This document shows, piece after piece, positions 57,105 through 64,000 of a DNA stretch of 64,000 nt; the stretch's first letter is position 1; every line of letters starts with the position of its first letter. The notes below the pieces were generated by a model that worked only from the letters and a program-made list of their open reading frames with translations, did no database searches and was not told the origin of the DNA. The DNA comes from Dermatemys mawii. Lineage: Eukaryota > Chordata > Testudines > Dermatemydidae. The DNA is taken from NCBI GenBank assembly GCA_007922305.1, contig ML677348.1, positions 15,329,442 through 15,393,441 of the forward strand. The letters run 5' to 3'. The position numbers and the translations under genes were made by a program.

Positions 57105-57597
57105 CTAGATGAAGGATATGGAAAAATTGGAAGGAGCCCAGCGGAGGGCACAAAAATAATTAGGGTCCTGGAGCACATGACTTATGAGGAGAGGCTGAGG
57201 GAACTGGGATTGTTTAGTCTGCAGAAGAGAAGAATGAAGGGAGATTTGATAGCTGCTTTCAACTACCTGAATCGGGGTTCCAAAGAGGATGGATCTAGAC
57301 TGTTCTCAGTGGTACCAGATGACAGAACAAGGAGCAATGGTCTCAAGTTGTAGTGGAGGAGGTTTAGGTTGGATATTAGGAAAAACTTTTTCATTAGGGT
57401 GGTGAATCACTGGACTGGGTTACCTAGGGAGGTGGTGGAATCTCCTTCCTTAGAGGTTACTAAGCCTTCCTAAGATCAGGCTTGACAAAGCCCTGGCTGG
57501 GATGACTTAGTGGGGATTGGTCCTGCTTTAAGCAGGGGGTTGGACTAGATGACCTCCTGAGGTCCCTTCCAACCCTGATATTCTATGATTCTATGAA
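57105..57597 (+). mobile_element. CR1 3' end, relatively well preserved
   Basis: 'ggagcccagcggagggcaca', 'acttatgaggagaggctgag' + 'ggaactgggattgtttagtc', 'ggacaaggagcaatggtct'-like, 'gggttggactagatgacctc' + 'ctgaggtcccttccaaccct' and the terminal 'attctatgattctatga' repeat. Same subfamily as 7355-8213. Confidence 0.95.
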
Positions 57598-57845
57598 GAC
57601 ACTTTGGATGTTAACTTTCATTGTTAACTCCTTTAATCAATTATCATAAGTACCATCACAAATCATAAAGCAATAAACACAGAACAGATTCTTAGGTTGG
57701 CAAATTCAGTTCTGAGAGAAAAATGGCTATTCAGACTATTTACATTAATTTTAAAAAGATTCCTATTGTTCAGAAAAATACTCCAGGTTGCCAGACTTGT
57801 GGTCATTAATAAGTACTCTCGGAAAATGGTTGGCATGCTGGTCAC
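57598..57845. other. Unassigned
   Basis: Nothing recognised. Confidence 0.3.
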
Positions 57846-58148
57846 ATTTAGACGTGGTCTACAATAGCCTGGAGGGTCGACCTAAGATATGCAACTTCAG
57901 CTATGTGAATACCATAGCTGAAGTCGACACATCTTAGGTCAACTTACCTGCTGTCCTCATGGCGGCAGTGGTTGACAGCGGGCTCCCTTGTTGACTCTGC
58001 CTTGCGCCTTTTGGTGAGCTGGAGTTCCGGAGTTGATGGGAGTGCCTCTGGGGATCGATTTATCGCGTCCTGACAAGATGCAATAAATCGATCCCCAATA
58101 GATCGATCTTGATGCGTCGATTCAGCCGGTAGTGTAGACAAGGCCTTA
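57846..58148. mobile_element. MITE with 'gtctaca' inverted ends
   Basis: Begins 'tttagacgtggtctacaata' and ends 'ggtagtgtagacaaggcctt' + 'a', an inverted pair. Internally there are inverted blocks 'cttcagctatgtgaatacc' / 'atagctgaagtcgac' and 'gggatcgatttat' / 'aataaatcgatcccc', so it can fold into stacked hairpins. Confidence 0.85.
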
Positions 58149-59264
58149 GAGATCTTCCCTATTTGGAAGCATCAAATAGTCCAAGACTCAATAATTTTCT
58201 AGATCCTCCCCAATGCACTTCTGCTGCTTCTGTATTAATTTTTGGGACATTTTAAAAGTGAAGTGAGTATATAGTTCTTGCATAGTGCTATTTAGTCATG
58301 CAGGGTGAAATCTACTGCAGTCCGAAAATTTAGAAACCATGCAGGACAAGTGCATTGGGTTAACTAATGAAAGCCAACATCCAGGAAGGATCAGTGTGCG
58401 CCAGGACAGTTACAAGTTGGAGTAGCATCAGTAGATGCCTCTGACACTTGTACAATGTGGTGGAGCCATAGAATAAACATAAATGCAGATCTGATGGTCC
58501 CACCCCTTGCCTCCCTACTGCTACCCTCTTCACCAGCCTACGTAGCCTACCTTCCACTGTACTAAGATGTCATTAAAGAGCCCTTACTAGGACGTTCAGT
58601 CACCACCCCCTCATCCCAAAGTAGCTCCTATGTGGCTCTTAAATAAAACAGACAGTCTTGCACTGACTCTCTGAACCATAGGTGAATTTTATGTAGGTAA
58701 ATGGGCTTTGAACTTGAGAATTATATGGGAGTTGGAAGAGAGATGGAATTTTCCATTAATGTGAGGCAAAAACATGGATCATTTATACAGCCATGCTGTG
58801 GACACGATCCTAAATCCTAGATAGATAGAGCAGCCATAGCTCATTGCTTTTACACAGTGATTTTGAATAATTCATGACCTACTGGACATGTGACTTATGC
58901 CCAATTCCCTTTCTACAGTTGGGAGAGAAGTTCCATAGATCAGTGCTCCATAACGGACAGGGGAAGTGGGATCCATTTGCATAAACTCTCCATATTCTGT
59001 GGTCTTGTCCTCACATTATAGCATTCCTGCTGGGTTTAGGTCCTCTTGCAGCTGCACAGAGGAGAAATAGGGGAGTAGAATTTCCCTAAAATGAGAGAGT
59101 TAAATTTCATCTTAATACCAGTTGTCCTGACTTTTGTGCAATCAAGCTCTCATCCTTATTGTTACACTTTTCCCCTTTCATGCATCCACTTACTGATCAA
59201 ATAAAGAGCAAAGCCTATCAACTGCCTTTGTATAACCCTTCGAATTCTGTTGCTTTTCTGAATG
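58149..59264. other. Unassigned
   Basis: Nothing recognised. Confidence 0.35.
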
Positions 59265-59625
59265 CCAGAAGATTCAAGAGACCTCATGGGCGAGGTAGCA
59301 TCTTTTATTGGACCAAATTCTCTTGGTGAGAGAGACATAAGAACAGCCATAGTGGGTCGGACCAAAGGTCCATCTAGCCCAGTATCCTGTCTTCTCATAG
59401 TGGCCAAAGCCAGGTGCCCCAGAGGGAATGAACAGAACAGGTAATCATGATGTGATCCATCCATCCAGCTCCCAAACTACACAGAGCTCTTCCTCAGGTC
59501 TGGGAAAAGTTCTTAGAATGTCATAGCTAAATATTTTTTCATCGCTAAATATTTATATTTATTCCTTGTTTCTTTAATATCCTAAAGACTAGACTAACAT
59601 AGCTACAACAACATCACATACAGAA
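59265..59625 (+). mobile_element. Dispersed reptile repeat, split by CR1
   Basis: 59265-59334 ('gtagcatcttttattggacc' + 'aaattctcttggtgagagag') and 59466-59625 ('actacacagagctcttcctc' + 'aggtctgggaaaagttctta', then 'agactaacatagctacaaca') are two halves of one repeat. Its tail type also appears at 33289. Confidence 0.65.
59335..59465 (-). mobile_element. CR1-family 3' terminus
   Basis: 'cataagaacagccatagtgg' + 'gtcggaccaaaggtccatct' and 'ccccagagggaatgaacaga'; nested in the repeat above. Confidence 0.9.
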
Positions 59626-60019
59626 GATTCAAGGAAAGAATGCAGAGACATAGACACCTTAATTAGATAGGTTGCAAGCAACAGGAATGTAACTATTGAG
59701 CATTAAAACTATCCAACCAAAACAAACAACCAGGCAAGACTGGTACCTGAGTACTCTAATGAAGAATCAAAATATCAATACATAGCACTTATCCTGTCAT
59801 TTTCAAAATTACTTTACAAATATTAACTAAGAGCTGTGCACATTAACTGTGTGGATTAACTAATAGCTGCTAGACTAGTTGCATGCATTGCTTGATATGG
59901 GAGTATGCAAGCCACAGGTATATTCAAACCCTTCCCTACTATAAAACCCCTTTTTTGTATCTATTAATTGTAGGAAGAAAACAGCCTAATTTTGATCTGT
60001 ATCTTACTGCTTCATTGTT
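59626..60019. other. Unassigned
   Basis: Nothing recognised. Confidence 0.3.
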
Positions 60020-60690
60020 AAGATTACAGCAGCACCTAGACACCCCAGCTGAGTGGGGCCCCACTGTGCACATGTGCAGGCTTCTTCATTTCCCTGGGGG
60101 TGCTTCACTCCTGCTCTGCCTGAGACCCCATCCTTGCTCCACTCCATCTCTTCACCTCTGGCCCCACCCCCACTGTGCCTCTTCCAACACTACCTCACCC
60201 TCTCCCCTGAGCTCGCTCTGCCCTAGCTCTGCCCACTTCCCCTAGCACTTCCTGCACACTGCTGAACAGAGGATCCACTGATCACAGTGGATGGGAGGTG
60301 CTGGGAGGGAGGGAGACAAGCTGATTGGTGAGGCTATTGGTGGGTGGGTGGGAAGGAGGTGCTGGGGGGGGGGAGAAGAGGGAGGAGCTGATCAACAGGG
60401 CTGCCACTGGGTGTTAAGCACCCACTATTTTTTCCCATGGGTGCTCCAGCCCACAAGCACCTATGGAGTTGGCACCTATGCCATTGTGCCAGGTACTACC
60501 ACATAGTAATAAAGTGCTCCTGCTCTGAAGTATTTAGTCTAAACAGATAATGCAGACAGAGTGACAAGAAACAGCCCAGAATGGTCTTGCCTAAGGTTAC
60601 AGCAGGTCAGTGCTAGAACCTGGAATAGAGCCGAGCTCTTCTGAGGCCAATGCCCTACCCACTAGATAATACTGCTTCTCATTTAGTTGT
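60020..60690 (-). mobile_element. Ancient amniote repeat with MIR-like end, hosting a hAT
   Basis: 'agcagcacctagacacccca' + 'gctgagtggggccc' is interrupted, then resumes 'caggtactaccacatagtaa' and 'agcaggtcagtgctagaacc' + 'tggaatagagccgagctctt'. The last part is a MIR-like core on the minus strand. Confidence 0.5.
60069..60480. mobile_element. Small hAT-type element with 8-bp TSD
   Basis: TSDs CCACTGTG (60061-60068) and CCATTGTG (60481-60488) differ at one base. Ends are CACATGTGCAGG and, inverted, CATAGGTGCCAA. The host repeat reads through when the block and one TSD are removed. G- and C-rich interior; ORFs not coding. Confidence 0.7.
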
Positions 60691-62515
60691 TTCTTCCAGA
60701 TTCTGATTCTTTTATGCTAAAGTGTCTAGTGCAGAATCATATAATGTAATAAAGGTTGTTCTAATTCAGTCACTCTTGATTTTTAAATGAATTAGTACTG
60801 GCTTAAATTCATTTGTTATTAGTACAGTGAAAACAAAGTCAAGTAATTACTGGTAATAGGCTTTGGGGTACCCATTACTCATTAGATTTATAGGACCTGG
60901 GCCTGCAGACATTTATTCACCAGGTACTCCCAGTGACTTCATTGGGAATAGTTGCATCTGCAAGTACAAGGAAGGGTTTTCAGGATCAGCCTGAAAGTGC
61001 TTAAAACATACTAGTAATAGGTCAGTTTTAATATGTAGAGAGAGCTGCTTGTGCCATCCCCTAGAAACAGTGATGGGGCTCACAAAATCTTTAATCTTTA
61101 GATCCCTATTTGTCTTGCAATACAGAACAAATGGGAACTATGGAGAGTCACTGTTTCCATTCCCTCCAGGTAGCACGTGCTATACCAGGGACTGCAAAGT
61201 GGCTCCAAGGTGGACACAGAGTCAGTCAGTGGCAAAACTCAGACTTTTTTAAGGCACATCCTTGTCAATGAACTCGTCCGCCCCACGAGTTTATTTTCCT
61301 TGTAAAATGAATGAGTATAAGAATCTGAATCAGCTAATCTGGCAAGATTGCCAAGAGCTTATCTGAGCTGTGGGCTGGAGCGCGGGAGTCCATGGTGAGT
61401 CATCAGCATCACATACTCTCTGTTCAGGAGGTCAGATTCTGCCTTTAGGATACACACTGCGGATCTTAGGAATTTGGAATAAAGTACATGTAGTGGGACT
61501 AATAGCAGCCTCACTACTTACAGGTCTATTAACTCCTGCAGATAGGCACATTCCTCCAATTGATGTCAACAACAGTTTCTGTAGGTGGAGTTATCAAAGG
61601 CGAACATGCTTAGTTACCAGCCTCCAAAGGCCAAACATCTCCAAATCTACACATCTTCAATGCTTGTGACTGCAGAGCACCAAAGGGAAATAGTTTAACC
61701 CAAAACAGGTGGAGTCAGCACCACCAGCCAGGCATGTAGCTCTACTGTCTGGCACAGGGGGATTTTTGCATTCACTGCACTGACTTAACTTACAGCTGAC
61801 CTCTGGCTGGAGTAGCTTCTGCACTCTAGCTTCTCCGTTTGCACAGACAACAGGGAACGTTCCAGTGATCAGGTTTTTTAAAACACATTTCAGCTAAGCC
61901 AGAGATCCAAATGCAAAACTGAGCACTATGAACATCACGTGCTTTTATAATGTTCGCTGCAGAAGGGGATGTCCCTTGAGAAATTCATGGACTGCAGCAC
62001 TGTATAAATGTTGTGGGCAGATCTGCAGGCAGTGTAAATCAGCCTGGGTCCATGGAAATCCAGCATTGTTGATTTACGCAAACTGAGGATGTGACCCCAG
62101 GATTTTCCTCTGAGAGACATAAACCCATGTTTTGCTGACACAGGACTGCTTTAGATCACCACCCACAAGAGAACATAACAGATCAGGTGGATTTACTTTT
62201 GTCTTTAGGGTTTTTTTTGGTAATGCGCTCCACTGAACACAGAACTCAGAATACTAAGTAAATTGTTCCAAGCAGCATTGATACAGGTTCTATCTCTGCT
62301 CCTTTCTCCTTGAGTGCTTATGTGCATGTGCAGCCAGGCTGCCTGGCCAAATGACAGAAGGATGCAGAGTGGCTAGCCTTCCATGGGACAAGGGGTTCCT
62401 TTCTTCCATGGCTCCTGGAGGCTACCCCCACCTTCCTCCCTTTGGTTAATCCAAATGTTTCCAAGTGGAAAATTTTCTGGGGAACCATAAGAGGTTCATC
62501 TCCCAGTGGTTCCCA
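60691..62515. other. Unassigned
   Basis: 60890-60990 and 62035-62095 hold diverged copies of the short palindromic repeat. No genes or element ends. Confidence 0.35.
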
Positions 62516-62630
62516 TAAGAATGGCCATACTGGGTCAGACCAAATGTCCATCTAGTCTAGTATCCTGTCTTCCAACAGGAAGGTGCCCAAGGTGCCCAAG
62601 AAGAAATGAACAGAACAGGTAACACTGCTC
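62516..62630 (-). mobile_element. CR1-family 3' terminus
   Basis: 'cataagaatggccatactgg' + 'gtcagaccaaatgtccatct' and 'atgaacagaacaggtaa'. It directly abuts the next element. Confidence 0.9.
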
Positions 62631-62914
62631 TACAGCCAAAATGCTTCTGAAATAAATGTAGTCAAACTTTACTAATTCTGGGTCACTGAGAACAAAAATG
62701 ATGCTTAAAATTGTTGATTGGCTCTAGTTTTCAAGATATGCTATTGGGTCAGTATATACGACCCTTGACATGGGAATGGTGGAGGATAAGTGAGTTATAA
62801 AGGGAAGGAATCTCAATTTAAACCAGAAATGACTAAAATACATCTTTGACTGGATCTATGAATAAATCTTTGACTGGGTTTGGACAGTACTTGCTTTTTA
62901 GGCAAAGCAATGAA

Positions 62915-62995
62915 TGATGCAATCTGAAGCTGGTATTGCATCATACATGATATGAATTGCATCATGTTATTCCTAGAAGTCATGGATGATGCAAT
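62915..62995. promoter_or_regulatory. Cluster of four TGATGCAAT motifs
   Basis: Perfect 9-mers: TGATGCAAT at 62915-62923 (+) and 62987-62995 (+), ATTGCATCA at 62935-62943 and 62956-62964 (inverted). They lie 138-218 bp upstream of the ORF start. TGATGCAAT is the core C/EBP-ATF response element recognised by ATF4-C/EBP dimers (the CHOP gene element has this core). Alternatively these are subterminal transposase binding sites. Confidence 0.6.
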
Positions 62996-63132
62996 CATAA
63001 CGAAGCTTACATCACTCTGCTGAACAAATTGCCCTATATCAGCTCTACAAATCATACAGTGTCGTGCTCTCTTATTTGTCAGTGTTTGATTTTGCAAAGG
63101 GACACATTTCTGTTTAGCCAAAGTGAGCAGGG

Positions 63133-63894
63133 ATGCCTCGTACTTGTGTGAACAGTGCAGATAACTTCTGCTATGTTTGTGGTGAAGTGACTTTTGCATT
63201 ACAAAAGCGCAGTATAACCACTATGATTAAGAAAGCCTATCACCTTTATTTTGGCTGCAAAATTGGAGATCAGGACAAGAGGTGGGCCCCACACATATGC
63301 TGCAACACTTGTGCAACAAATCTTCGCCAGTGGTTGAACAGGAAAAGGAAATCTATGCCTTTTGCAGTGCCGATGATTTGGAGAGAGCCAACAGATCATA
63401 CGAGCAATTGTTACTTCTGCATGGTGCCTCCAGTTGGGAAAGGTGTGTCAAAGAAGAAAAAGTGGACTGTGCATTATCCAAACATTCCATCAGCTATACG
63501 CCCAATACCCCACGGAGAAGGACTGCCGGTTCCTGATGCACGAGAATCATTCTCACTTGAGTCAGACGAGGAAGAGGAAGAGGATGAAACTTCTGGTCCT
63601 GAACCATCAATGTCACAGGACCCACATTTTCTCCCATCCTCCTCCTCTGAACCACACCTCATAACACAAGCTGAACTGAATGACCTTGTCAGGGATTTGG
63701 AACTACCCAAGAGTAAGGCAGAGCTGTTGGGCTCCAGACTACAGCAGTGGAATCTCCTGGCAGGTGATGTTAGGGTTTCCATGTTCCGTGACCGTCCAAA
63801 GGATCTTGTCCCATTCTTCTTCATGGAAGGTGATCTTGTAGCCTGCAACAACATCGATGGTGTGATGGCAGCCCTCAACATCGTTCACAGATGA
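63133..63894 (+). CDS. Zinc-finger-like protein of an unclassified transposable element (5' part, frameshifted)
   Basis: 253 codons, the longest motif-bearing frame in the window. Residues 13-60 hold C13xxC16 and C57xxC60 with a preceding H54, a possible treble-clef or ZAD-like zinc site. MPFAVPMIWREP (75-86) and a second CxxC (C93, C96) follow. Residues 143-152 are an acidic tract (ESDEEEEEDE), then a Ser/Pro linker and a helical ELNDLVRDLELPKSKAELLG segment (about 180-199). The ATG has G at -3. The stop at 63892 is premature: the frame starting at 63890 goes on as DEWRLFIDSSKTSLKAVLLH to the window end, so an indel near 63885 separates the parts. Function unknown; probably a transposase or its accessory N-terminus. 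No DDE residues can be assigned. The minus-strand ORFs here are shadows. Confidence 0.6.
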   Translation: MPRTCVNSADNFCYVCGEVTFALQKRSITTMIKKAYHLYFGCKIGDQDKRWAPHICCNTCATNLRQWLNRKRKSMPFAVPMIWREPTDHTSNCYFCMVPPVGKGVSKKKKWTVHYPNIPSAIRPIPHGEGLPVPDARESFSLESDEEEEEDETSGPEPSMSQDPHFLPSSSSEPHLITQAELNDLVRDLELPKSKAELLGSRLQQWNLLAGDVRVSMFRDRPKDLVPFFFMEGDLVACNNIDGVMAALNIVHR

Positions 63895-64000
63895 GTGGAG
63901 ACTCTTCATTGATTCATCGAAGACGAGTCTTAAAGCTGTTTTGCTGCATAATGGCAATGTTTTGCCATCAATTCCAGTTGGTCATGCAGTCCATATGAAG
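63890..64000 (+). pseudogene. Continuation of the same protein in another frame
   Basis: 37 open codons from 63890 to the window edge, with WRLFIDSSK and LLHNGN, fit directly after the upstream ORF. The link shows one frameshift rather than a natural C-terminus. Confidence 0.6.

Larger units (their letters stand above)
62635..64000 (+). mobile_element. Unclassified protein-coding transposable element, right end outside the window
   Basis: Starts where the CR1 tail stops. About 500 bp of AT-rich leader precede an ORF that continues in a second frame to the window end. I recall this leader and ORF as repeated in turtle genomes and related proteins in many animals, which points to a mobile element; this is memory, not shown here. 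No terminal repeat can be confirmed because the right end is missing. Confidence 0.6.

Noticed and set aside
62813..63199. 128-codon minus-strand ORF at the ATF4-like cluster
   Set aside because: Covers the leader and start of the plus-strand ORF; no motif, and repeats in it come from the TGATGCAAT cluster.
1..64000. CRISPR array, rRNA, tRNA or bacterial defence system
   Set aside because: No regularly spaced identical repeats with spacers, no tRNA-like cloverleaf recognised, and content is plainly vertebrate.

Overview
This 64 kb window looks like intergenic or intronic DNA from a reptile, most probably a turtle. That is inference from repeat content: CR1 LINEs at every stage of decay, an amniote-type L2 LINE, MIR-like SINE cores, GC-rich non-autonomous hAT elements, a PIF/Harbinger transposon with both of its genes, and short SINE/LINE tails of turtle type. 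No intact host protein-coding gene, tRNA, rRNA or CRISPR array was found. Every ORF with a recognisable protein signature belongs to a mobile element; one possible host exon (42191-42338) is unexplained.

Layout. 1-7.3 kb: AT-rich DNA with a Ty3/gypsy RNase H scrap, a small hAT and LTR-like remnants. 7.36-9.7 kb: CR1, degenerate tandem repeats and a (TG)n tract. 11-11.8 kb: an L2-type LINE RT on the minus strand. 13.7 kb: a CR1 tail between perfect 27-bp direct repeats. 14.6 kb: an LTR-like promoter. 15.3-18.4 kb: a 3 kb Harbinger element with a broken transposase (+) and a broken two-exon Myb/SANT partner (-), convergent. 20.1-21.6 kb: a second DNA transposon with long degenerate terminal inverted repeats. 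23.5-24.6 kb: a MITE split by a 5'-truncated LINE whose restriction-like endonuclease domain is still open.

27.0-31.9 kb and 50.8-53.4 kb are two diverged direct copies of one locus. They share a MITE, but copy 1 later received a 1.45 kb hAT and a CR1 that itself received a solo LTR, while copy 2 received a 1.0 kb LTR. The copies act as each other's empty sites, so insertion order can be read. 32-49 kb carries more CR1 fragments in both orientations, a hAT pair in inverted orientation, a second inverted repeat pair, a 165-bp repeated block and a TATA-bearing LTR. 49.4-50.8 kb is a CR1 split by a solo LTR with a clean 6-bp target duplication. 53.6-64 kb carries GC-rich DNA, a 23-bp minisatellite, CR1, MITEs and a small hAT.

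The most striking element is at the right edge (about 62635 to beyond the window). It has a 253-codon ORF with paired CxxC motifs and an acidic tract, in which one frameshift is visible. Upstream lie four perfect copies of TGATGCAAT (both strands) within 81 bp. That word is the core of the C/EBP-ATF response element bound by ATF4, so the cluster could be a stress- or amino-acid-response promoter carried by a transposon, or transposase binding sites.
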